Assembly: GCA_946188165.1 (NCBI GenBank)
Contig: CAMHTW010000003.1
Location: 58,625-122,624 of the forward strand
Direction of reading: 5' to 3'
DNA: 64,000 bases
From: an uncultured Prevotella sp.
Lineage (GTDB): Bacteria > Bacteroidota > Bacteroidia > Bacteroidales > Bacteroidaceae
The notes under the pieces were generated by a model that worked only from the letters and a program-made list of their open reading frames with translations, had not been told where the DNA came from and ran no database searches. Within the stretch, counting starts at the first letter, position 1. The number at the start of each line of letters is the position of its first letter. Of this stretch, positions 51,577 through 57,701 are shown piece by piece. The position numbers and the translations under genes are program-made.

Positions 51577-51902
51577 ATGAAAACAGCATTAATTACTGGT
51601 ATAACAGGTCAATGCCACGGGGACAGGTCATTGACATCAGCCATCAGACATCAGCCCTCGCTATGGGTGACATCGTCGTTGAAGTTAGTCAGGACTTCCA
51701 CCGTCCTACGGACGTAGTGAATCTATGGGGTGATCCTACGAAGGCAAAGGCTAAATTAGGCTGGAATCCGAACAAGACGAGCTTCGAGGAGTTGGTGAAG
51801 ATCATGGTAGAGAGCGACATAGCCAAGGTGGCTGCAGAAGGTGCTGCAGCGAAGGTCCGCACCAATCTGGCTGAATATCTGGAAAAAGGTATTGTGAAGT
51901 GA
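51577..51902 (+). pseudogene. gmd: GDP-mannose 4,6-dehydratase remnant (internal deletion)
   Basis: Starts MKTALITGITGQ, the Gmd N-terminus, then jumps (after GCCACGGGGACAGGT and CAGCCAT/CAGACAT heptamers) to the Gmd C-terminus: VSQDFHRPTDVVNLWGDPTK, AKAKLGWNPNKTSFEELVK, IMVESDI. About 270 codons with the active site are missing and the frame shifts. Gmd makes GDP-4-keto-6-deoxymannose, the precursor of GDP-fucose. Confidence 0.8.
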
Positions 51903-51946
51903 TAACGAACACGAATCTCACAAATAAAACGAATAAATTAATAACA
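51903..51946. repeat. AACACGAAT-type dispersed repeat
   Basis: ATAACGAACACGAATCTCAC and AAATAAAACGAATAA belong to the same family seen at 34779-34802, 36074-36100 and 55627-55670, common between genes in Bacteroidales. Confidence 0.6.
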
Positions 51947-52064
51947 TTATGTAGATGATATATTGATATTTCTAGAAACACTTCTGAAAATTAGTTTTCA
52001 AGATGTTTCTCCAAATATCAATCTTTGCTCAAGCAAAGCAATCTTATGATTGTCATCTACATAA
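51947..52064. other. Cloverleaf-like inverted-repeat element
   Basis: Outer 12-bp perfect stem TTATGTAGATGA (51947-51958) with TCATCTACATAA (52053-52064). Inside, three consecutive hairpins use nearly every base: a long arm ATTGATATTT...AAATATCAAT (51962-52022, with nested AAACA/TGTTT and TGAAAA/TTTTCA), CTTTGC-TCAA-GCAAAG (52023-52038) and CAATC-TTAT-GATTG (52039-52052). It could be a MITE with terminal inverted repeats or a structured RNA; no open frame inside. Confidence 0.7.
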
Positions 52065-52150
52065 AATAATTCGGAAAATTCGAATAATTCGTGGTCAAAA
52101 AAGTACGCAAAGCCATGAGATATATTGGTTAATGGTTCAGGGTTAAGGGT

Positions 52151-52232
52151 GAATGGTTAATCGAAGTCAAAGATAAAATCCGCCCCAAAATTTGGAACAT
52201 TCAACATTAATTCGTACATTTGCACCCGAGAA
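52151..52232 (+). repeat. 82-bp direct repeat carrying a promoter, copy 1
   Basis: Nearly identical to 53058-53139 and of equal length. It includes TTTG (52191-52194), a 20-bp spacer and TACATTTG (52215-52222), a full Bacteroidetes promoter, preceded by GGTTAATG-type octamers. It drives the antitoxin-like gene at 52299. Confidence 0.85.
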
Positions 52233-52298
52233 ATAAAAAGAATAATCATGATACGCCTGGCCATAATATATTGGTTAATGGTTAAGGGTTAATATAAT

Positions 52299-52670
52299 AT
52301 GAATCAGTTACATGACATCAAGCACGTTCTCATAGAGCGACTGAAGCAGCAGCACATGCTGTGGAGCTATGAGAATGACTCCATACAGGACATCCCCAAC
52401 GATGTACTGGTGGAGTTAGTGATGTTGTATCTGGACATAGAGGAAATCAACATGCTATTCCAGCTACTGGGCTATAAGGCCGTGAAGCGGGCATGGATAG
52501 AGAACGTGGTGGCTCAAGGCGAGCGCTACTATAATTTGAATTACTTCTTCGCTTGGTACTATTTCCATGCCAAACAGCCTCGCCGCTATGTAAAGGCAAT
52601 GGCTACGCGACAATTCAACAAACGACTGGCGGCAAGTATAGCAAGGATGAACAGTTCAAACAACTGCTAA
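52299..52670 (+). CDS. Orphan antitoxin-like protein (AbiEi/DUF6922-like?)
   Basis: 123 residues, helical. Segments HMLWSYENDSIQDIPNDVLV and GYKAVKRAWIENVVAQGERY, then YNLNYFFAWYYFHAKQPRRY, resemble small proteins that precede AbiEii-type nucleotidyltransferase toxins in Bacteroidetes. No toxin gene follows; instead there is structured element F, whose 5' hairpin overlaps the stop codon. It has its own duplicated promoter. Family call is from memory and uncertain. Confidence 0.45.
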   Translation: MNQLHDIKHVLIERLKQQHMLWSYENDSIQDIPNDVLVELVMLYLDIEEINMLFQLLGYKAVKRAWIENVVAQGERYYNLNYFFAWYYFHAKQPRRYVKAMATRQFNKRLAASIARMNSSNNC

Positions 52671-52775
52671 GAAGCAGAATATATAATTAATCGTTATGTA
52701 CGGGGCAAGCTCTTATCAGGGTCTCTCATAAAGTAAAAGGTTCAATAACTTGATAATCTTGCCCCTTTTAAAAAT
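52664..52775 (+). ncRNA. Structured element F
   Basis: 5' hairpin CTGCT-AAGA-AGCAG (52664-52677), linker AATTAATCGTTATG, outer stem GGGGCAAG (52702-52709) with CTTGCCCC (52758-52765), inner stem TTATCAGG (52713-52720) with CTTGATAA (52749-52756, one G-U), conserved apex 52721-52748 (TCTCTCATAAAG ... AGGTTCAATAA) and CTTTTAAAAA 3' end. The best-formed copy. Confidence 0.68.
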
Positions 52776-52792
52776 AGTTTAATAAAGTTGCT

Positions 52793-52988
52793 ATGGCATT
52801 AGAATTATTTGTACCAGGCAGACTTTGCTTGTTGGGAGAACACACAGAGTTGGCATGGGAAATACCGCAAACTGCTGGATGTATCGAAAGCTGCAAAGCT
52901 TGGTTGGACTTATAAGACAGAACTTGAAGACGGCATCCGCCTGTCCTACGAGGATTTCCTCAACAACCCTATGCGTGCCGAACGGTAA
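52793..52988 (+). pseudogene. Chimeric remnant: kinase start fused to GDP-fucose synthase end
   Basis: The first 19 codons (MALELFVPGRLCLLGEHTE) copy the kinase gene at 49534. At GGAAATACCGCA the sequence switches frame into the C-terminus of GDP-L-fucose synthase (Fcl): GKYRKLLDVSKAAKLGWTYK, TELEDGIRLSYEDFLNN, PMRAER. The catalytic part of neither enzyme is present. Confidence 0.8.
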
Positions 52989-53057
52989 TCCCCACCCTGA
53001 TGCCACGGGGACAGGTAACTACTGGTTAATGGTTAAGGGTTCAGGGTCATTTATGGT

Positions 53058-53139
53058 GAATGGTTAATCGAATTCAAAGATAAAATCCATCCCAAAATTT
53101 GGAACATTCAACATTAATTCGTACATTTGCACCCGAGAA
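53058..53139 (+). repeat. 82-bp direct repeat carrying a promoter, copy 2
   Basis: Second copy of 52151-52232, with TTTG (53098-53101) and TACATTTG (53122-53129) 20 bp apart. It drives the PanA/PanT-like pair; the predicted transcription start lies about 15 bp before the ATG at 53150. Confidence 0.85.
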
Positions 53140-53149
53140 TATATTAATT

Positions 53150-53752
53150 ATGAGCAAATATTCAGAAGAAAACATCAGCAGGATAGGAAATGCTGCAATT
53201 TATATTGCAGAACATACCAGCGATTTGAGCAAGACCAAGTTGCTTAAGTTGTTGTATCTGATGGAAGAACGCTCAGCCCTGAAGTACCAGCAGCCTTTTC
53301 TGGGGCTTCCATACGAGGTTTGGCAGGCAGGTCCTGTAGCAAAGGACATCTATATCGACCTGAGCGATGGCGCTGTGCTTCTGTCAAAGTACGTCAAGAC
53401 AGAGTTGGTGAAGCTGGATGATGGCAAAGATGCGCAGTATATCCATCCTGTAGCAGCCTTCGATGACGAAGACTTCTCTGCCAATGAGATTCGTCTGATG
53501 GACGAAGTACTGAAGTTATATGGTGACAAAACAGCTACTGAGTTAGTTGATATTGTCCATAAAGAGAACACCCTTTGGTATCAGATTGCCAAGGAGAAAG
53601 GCTTGCTCGAAGCTTTCCGTAACCACGAGTGCAACAACTCCAGCTTCATAATCGACTTTACGAAAGTCATGGCCCCCTGCGCTGCGGACTACTATCGTGA
53701 GGCATTAGCTATCCACAATGCCTCCAATGCATATAACACCAACCATGTTTGA
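53150..53752 (+). CDS. panA: Panacea-domain antitoxin-like protein (SocA/PanA family)
   Basis: 200 residues. Panacea-domain features: ISRIGNAAIYIAEHTSDLSK, TKLLKLLYLMEERSALKYQQ, PYEVWQAGPVAKDIYIDLS and ELVDIVHKENTLWYQIAKEK. Panacea proteins are antitoxins paired with diverse toxins (PanAT systems) and resemble phage GepA/SocA. The ATG at 53150 fits the family start better than one 51 bp upstream. The gene overlaps the next by 8 bp, the usual antitoxin-toxin coupling. Confidence 0.82.
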   Translation: MSKYSEENISRIGNAAIYIAEHTSDLSKTKLLKLLYLMEERSALKYQQPFLGLPYEVWQAGPVAKDIYIDLSDGAVLLSKYVKTELVKLDDGKDAQYIHPVAAFDDEDFSANEIRLMDEVLKLYGDKTATELVDIVHKENTLWYQIAKEKGLLEAFRNHECNNSSFIIDFTKVMAPCAADYYREALAIHNASNAYNTNHV

Positions 53753-54185
53753 ACAAGGCAATCTCTTGTACTTCAATCCCTTTATCTTTCCTGATGGAGG
53801 CGATCCGAAACCAAAGTTTTTCATTGTATTAGGCGAAATAGATGAAACGATACTGTTAGCCTCTTTACCAACGTCAAAAGACCATATCCCGTCGGATATA
53901 GAAGTAAAATCAGGCTGTTTGGAGATTCCTGAACGGATGGTAAATGCTTATACATTCATGGCAAATGAGGAAGTAACAGATAGTGGTTTCTTTTTTGAGA
54001 AGAACACTTTTATATACGGTCAGAATATAAAGACCTATAATTCTGTTGCGTTTGTAGAACAAATTTTCTCTGGCGCGACTGTAGTTGAGGAAAAAGGCAA
54101 ACTAAAAGACGAATTGTTTAACTCTTTGAAAGATTGCCTCAAGAACTCTGATGCAGTCAGAAAGAGATATAAGAAGTACTTATAA
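53745..54185 (+). CDS. Putative PanT toxin of the Panacea pair
   Basis: About 146 residues from the ATG at 53745. NLLYFNPFIFPDGGDPKPKF and LLASLPTSKDHIPSDIEVKS match a group commonly encoded after Panacea genes, with a beta-barrel N-terminus reminiscent of PemK/MazF-type folds; the C-terminus is helical and basic (SDAVRKRYKKYL). Identity as the toxin is inferred from position. It ends before a heptamer-bearing spacer without a structured element. Confidence 0.7.
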   Translation: MFEQGNLLYFNPFIFPDGGDPKPKFFIVLGEIDETILLASLPTSKDHIPSDIEVKSGCLEIPERMVNAYTFMANEEVTDSGFFFEKNTFIYGQNIKTYNSVAFVEQIFSGATVVEEKGKLKDELFNSLKDCLKNSDAVRKRYKKYL

Positions 54186-54396
54186 CTGACTGTCTCAAAA
54201 TAGAGATAAGATGATTTATCAGTTGATAGACCTCACTGTTAGGTGAATTGAGAATGAAGTAGAAACAGAACGTGTTCTGCAAGAAATGCAGAAATAACAT
54301 CATCCTTCAAAAATAAGACATCAGACATCAAGCGGTGTTTATCACTCTTGCAGAGAGATATGGTTGCCTATTTGCTGGAGCATAAATATTTGGATT

Positions 54397-54855
54397 ATGT
54401 TGGAAAACGAGATTAAAAACTATATACAATTAGAGCATCTTGCTTTGAAGATAGCGTCAGTGCAAGACAATATAGAAATTGGTGATGCTTTCAACCATAT
54501 TTCTATTATTGAGCGTTACCCATATTTTGAAGGCATTAGCCATCAAAATACCCGTAACAAAGCTTTGTATGAATATGTAGAAATGCTAATTTGTGCATTT
54601 CTTTATTCATGTCGTTTTTCTTACGAAACAAATGATCCTAAGGTGTTAGAGGCTATTAATTCAGCAGTCATTCATTTAGTGAGTGTAATTTTATCTAGGC
54701 AGTTTAATATACCTTTAATGCCTATGGCTAAAACCTTGTATGACTTATACTATGCTGCATATAATAAGTTGTTGAAAGAAGATCTGCCAGAATACGCCTT
54801 AAACTTGGAAAAGCTCAAAAAAAGTATCTTCCATGGTTGGATACGTATTGGTTAA
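54397..54855 (+). CDS. Hypothetical helical protein
   Basis: 152 residues from the ATG at 54397, almost entirely helical: IQLEHLALKIASVQDNIEIG, YEYVEMLICAFLYSCRFSYE and NKLLKEDLPEYALNLEKLKK. No domain recognised; no signal peptide. It could be a defence- or toxin-related accessory gene judged by the AT-rich composition and by structured element G, which follows 63 bp downstream. Confidence 0.5.
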   Translation: MLENEIKNYIQLEHLALKIASVQDNIEIGDAFNHISIIERYPYFEGISHQNTRNKALYEYVEMLICAFLYSCRFSYETNDPKVLEAINSAVIHLVSVILSRQFNIPLMPMAKTLYDLYYAAYNKLLKEDLPEYALNLEKLKKSIFHGWIRIG

Positions 54856-54875
54856 TATCTGTATTTCTGTACTTT

Positions 54876-54912
54876 CTGCGATTTCTGCGATTTCTGCGAT
54901 TTCTGCGAGACA
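54876..54912. repeat. Tandem 9-bp repeats (TTTCTGCGA)
   Basis: Four head-to-tail TTTCTGCGA units directly upstream of the P1 hairpin of element G. Confidence 0.85.
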
Positions 54913-54918
54913 GAAAAC

Positions 54919-55025
54919 TGTCGCGAGACACTATATAAATAATCGTTATGTACGGGGCAAGTTCTTATCAGGGTCTCTCATATAGTAAAAGGTTCAATAA
55001 CCTGATAATCTTGCACCTTTTAAAC
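54919..55025 (+). ncRNA. Structured element G
   Basis: 5' hairpin TGTC-GCGA-GACA (GNRA loop, 54919-54930), linker AAATAATCGTTATG, outer stem GGGGCAAG (54954-54961) with CTTGCACC (55010-55017, one mismatch), inner stem TTATCAGG (54965-54972) with CCTGATAA (55001-55008, perfect), conserved apex TCTCTCATATAG ... AGGTTCAATAA, and CTTTTAAAC 3' end. Confidence 0.65.
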
Positions 55026-55071
55026 AATCCCCAGCTCGGGGGGTGATGGGAGCTGGGGAAGGGAAGAGAGA

Positions 55072-55506
55072 TTAGGGCTGGAGGTCGGCATATTCCGTGC
55101 TGGCGGTGAAGCAGGGACAGGGCTTGTTGACACCAGGCAGCTCGCAGTGCCCTACGATGCGGGCCTGGGGATAATCCTGACGCAGGCTCTTCAGCAGTTG
55201 ATAGAGCGAGGCTTTCTGCTCGGGGGTACGGGTGTCGGCTTTTTCACCGTGGATATCGTAACCTCCCTCGTAACAGACAGCGATAGAACGGCGGTTGTAG
55301 CCTGTGGCATGGACGCCCTGCACATCCTCAGGGAGGATAGGGACGATTTCGCCATTACGGCGCACATAATAGTGGTAGGAGGGCTGCCCGAAGCGCTCAT
55401 TGCCTGTAGCGATAAGGCCATTGACCGTGAACGCTCGGTCGCAGCGGGTACCAGAACAGTGAACCACGAGATACGTGACATTCTCAGGTCTTAATGGCTT
55501 TAACAT
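55072..55506 (-). CDS. N-acetylmuramoyl-L-alanine amidase (T7 lysozyme type)
   Basis: 144 residues from the ATG at 55506. Amidase_2 fold: zinc ligands in YLVVHCSGTRCDR and GVHATGYNRRS, and GHCELPGVNKPCPCF at the C-terminus. It cleaves the bond between N-acetylmuramic acid and the stem peptide. Such stand-alone amidases recur in Bacteroidales capsule loci next to smalltalk and HU-HIG genes; their cellular role is unclear but is probably not phage lysis. No signal peptide is visible. The start codon is one base after the smalltalk stop. Confidence 0.9.
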   Translation of the reverse strand: MLKPLRPENVTYLVVHCSGTRCDRAFTVNGLIATGNERFGQPSYHYYVRRNGEIVPILPEDVQGVHATGYNRRSIAVCYEGGYDIHGEKADTRTPEQKASLYQLLKSLRQDYPQARIVGHCELPGVNKPCPCFTASTEYADLQP

Positions 55507-55507
55507 A

Positions 55508-55618
55508 CTACAAGATTTTACCGACACAACTTGAGACGATTGCCGAGCCTGCCAGTGTGGCAAAGACCATGGATAGAAATTTGAATACTGGTTTCCAGGG
55601 AATGTTTTTGAATTTCAT
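55508..55618 (-). CDS. Smalltalk-type small protein
   Basis: 36 codons: MKFKNIPWKPVFKFLSMVFA then TLAGSAIVSSCVGKIL. A single hydrophobic helix ending SSC, with a basic Trp-containing N-terminus, matches the smalltalk protein family of Bacteroidales, which is nearly always encoded next to a T7-lysozyme-type amidase. The stop (TAG) is separated from the amidase ATG by a single base. It may act as a lipoprotein-like or holin-like peptide; function unknown. Confidence 0.75.
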   Translation of the reverse strand: MKFKNIPWKPVFKFLSMVFATLAGSAIVSSCVGKIL

Positions 55619-55911
55619 TTTTTAAAGAACACGAATTACACTAATTAAACGAATAAGATAACGAACACGATTGCATTGCAACGCCACACTCTCAAAGAGA
55701 GAACGCCACACTCTGCACCTTGGTCAGAGAATGTAACGGATGAATGAAAGAGGGAGATGCAAGTGCGCAAGCTGCGTTCATTCCAATTGACAATTGATAA
55801 TTGAGAATTGATAATTAGTTCAGTGTTCTCACAGAGTTTGGAATCGCTTTGCCCCGGACACATCTTGCATCAGCCCTCAGCCTTCAGACATCAGCCCTCA
55901 GCCTTCAGACA
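55619..55911. repeat. Repeat-rich spacer
   Basis: Holds an AACACGAATTACACTAATT unit (55628-55650), ATTGATAA heptamers (55788-55815) and CAGCCCT/CAGACAT heptamers (55860-55918). The 3' end overlaps the HU-HIG stop codon region. No gene seen. Confidence 0.6.
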
Positions 55912-56454
55912 TCAGTTCTCGTTGGGGTCGTCTTCATCGCCTGACGATGGGGTGTTGCCACCACCGCTTGGCGTGTCACCGCCACCTGACGGTGTGGGCT
56001 GTTCAGGATCCTCGACGTTACCAGGGTCGTTGGACGTGACGCGCTTCACAATCTTGCCGTCGCGGTCGTAGCAGGTGATGTTGACCGAGGTGCTCTTGAG
56101 CTCGTCCTTGATCTCCGTACTTGGCGAGAAGATGACGCGGCGCATGGTTATCAGACCGTTGCTGACCTTGTTGACATCCTCTACCGACGTGGCCCTGACA
56201 CCGAAGCGCATACGCCCCAGACCGGGAATGGCGATAGAGTGGCCTTCAGTGGCCCACACCTTGACGACCTGACCGATGGCATCCCATGCGGCACTGAGTG
56301 CACCCTCGGGGATTCCGCTGCGTACGGCAGCCTCACTGATGACTTTCTGGGCAGAAAGTGTGTTGTAAATCTCGGCCTGCATCATGTAGCGATACTGGCC
56401 TGCGTCCTTGCCAACCTTGAGTTGGCGTTCCGTTGCTTTTACTTTGATTGCCAT
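55912..56454 (-). CDS. HU-HIG family DNA-binding protein
   Basis: 180 residues. N-terminal HU-like domain (about 1-125: YMMQAEIYNTLSAQKVISEA and IAIPGLGRMRFGVRATSVED) followed by a small Ig-like HIG region (SVNITCYDRDGKIVKRV), then a disordered Gly/Ser/Pro/Glu tail (TPSGGGDTPSGGGNTPSS). Such proteins recur in Bacteroidales capsule loci next to the amidase and probably bind DNA. The tail ends in a CAGACAT heptamer cluster, which encodes the last residues. Confidence 0.85.
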   Translation of the reverse strand: MAIKVKATERQLKVGKDAGQYRYMMQAEIYNTLSAQKVISEAAVRSGIPEGALSAAWDAIGQVVKVWATEGHSIAIPGLGRMRFGVRATSVEDVNKVSNGLITMRRVIFSPSTEIKDELKSTSVNITCYDRDGKIVKRVTSNDPGNVEDPEQPTPSGGGDTPSGGGNTPSSGDEDDPNEN

Positions 56455-56613
56455 AAGTTAAATTAAAGATTAAACATTAAATATTAAACATTCTCGTTGA
56501 CGTTGACGTTCCCGTTGACGTTGACGTTCCCGTTTCTGAATGCAAAGGTACTACATTTTGATGGGGCGATGGTGAGATATGGTGAGTTACGGGAGATAGG
56601 GCGCTAAAAAGTG

Positions 56614-56793
56614 TTATAAGTCGATACATAACTTCTCGGCGATGAACTTAGCCGCCGCTGGCGACAGCAGCCGGGCGTTGGGATTAACTCCCATGGCCTC
56701 AAGGTCTGCCTGGAATGGCTGACACCACCGTCTGAATGTGTTTAGACTCACACCGGCCTTATCGGCCATCTGTTGTTTGGAAATAGCTTTCAT
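56614..56793 (-). CDS. DUF4248-like small helix-turn-helix protein
   Basis: 59 residues: MKAISKQQMADKAGVSLNTF, RRWCQPFQADLEAMGVNPNA, then RLLSPAAAKFIAEKLCIDL. The start looks like a helix-turn-helix, and the L-S-P-A-A-A-K-F-I-A-E-K-L end matches DUF4248, a small protein that regularly sits between HU-HIG and VirE/primase-type genes in these loci. A possible repressor of the module. Confidence 0.7.
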   Translation of the reverse strand: MKAISKQQMADKAGVSLNTFRRWCQPFQADLEAMGVNPNARLLSPAAAKFIAEKLCIDL

Positions 56794-56866
56794 ACGATAT
56801 GATTATTGATTTTGAAAAGTACTTAGCGTTCAATTGCACGCAAACTGGATTGCATTTGAAAAGCAG

Positions 56867-57601
56867 TTAGCGTTCAAGGAGATAGTCCACGATGTCGATT
56901 TTCCGGCTCTTCTGCTCTGGCGTGGCTTTGCGTTCTAAGAAATCGGAAACGTGGATGGGATTGTCCTTGGGCCAGAGAAACGAGGCTGACAGCCGTTGGG
57001 CTGTTTCATACCACAGGGTGTAGGCCCTCATGTCGGGGTCGGTGTCGGGAAACAAGACAACCCTGTAGTGCCGGAGGACAAAAAACTTCTCGTCCTGCAA
57101 CTCATACAGGCCACCGGCCGCTAACCAGACATGCTGCGGACAGAGCTCGCTCATGATAACAGCCGTTTTCTCGGCTTCTACGATACACACCTGACAGGAG
57201 TCCTGAGGCTTGACATGCCTTAACAGGTGCAAACCGAAGAACACATGATGAGGTTGAAACGTATTCTGAGGGATGCCCAAATGCTTTTTCATCAGAAACA
57301 TCACCCATGTGGCGTTCCGGTTCTTTAGCCGGTGACAGTCGGGACCATACCACATCAGCTTACCGTCGTGCGTAGTGCCCAACAGGTCTATCTGCCAGTA
57401 GATAACGGCATCGTCTTTCGACCGGCCCAGGCGGTAGCGCAGTGCAGCATGTACCATTTGCCGATGCGTCAGTATGCCGCACCCCATCACCGCCCTACAG
57501 AAACTGCTCTGAGCCGACAGGCGTTGCGACCACCACTCACGGCTGGGCTTTCGTGGAACTTTCACGATTGGAAACAATTCTTTAAGTGTCATTGTCATCA
57601 T
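56867..57601 (-). CDS. Toprim-containing primase-like protein (DUF6371-like)
   Basis: 244 residues. The Toprim signature is clear: CIVEAEKTAVIMSEL (the Glu motif) and VVLFPDTDPDM (the D-x-D motif). An N-terminal region with FCRAVMGCGILTHRQMVHAA and an HLKNRNATWVMF-like segment fits DUF6371, which precedes Toprim in Bacteroidetes primase-like proteins. With the upstream ATPase it resembles a phage or plasmid primase-helicase pair. The overlap of start codons with a GGCCTCGCC palindromic spacer (57605-57690) is notable. Confidence 0.7.
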   Translation of the reverse strand: MMTMTLKELFPIVKVPRKPSREWWSQRLSAQSSFCRAVMGCGILTHRQMVHAALRYRLGRSKDDAVIYWQIDLLGTTHDGKLMWYGPDCHRLKNRNATWVMFLMKKHLGIPQNTFQPHHVFFGLHLLRHVKPQDSCQVCIVEAEKTAVIMSELCPQHVWLAAGGLYELQDEKFFVLRHYRVVLFPDTDPDMRAYTLWYETAQRLSASFLWPKDNPIHVSDFLERKATPEQKSRKIDIVDYLLER

Positions 57602-57604
57602 TTT

Positions 57605-57690
57605 TTGGGACCGTACAGAGAGGCCTCGCCCCCCGAAGATTTACGTACTCCTGTAAGGAGGAGTACTCCAATCTTTGGGGGAGGCCTCAA
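57605..57690. other. Palindromic spacer between primase-like and ATPase genes
   Basis: Inverted repeat GAGGCCTCGCCCCCCGAAGAT with ATCTTTGGGGGAGGCCTC around a TACTCCT/AGGAGTA centre: an 86-bp hairpin that might be a terminator or an origin-like structure. Confidence 0.5.
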
Positions 57691-57701
57691 AAGAGGGTAG
57701 G

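Noticed and set aside
52664..55025. Structured elements F and G as tRNA genes because of GGTTCAATAACC resembling a T-arm
   Set aside because: No acceptor stem, anticodon arm or CCA-compatible end can be drawn; the T-loop likeness is limited to one strand.
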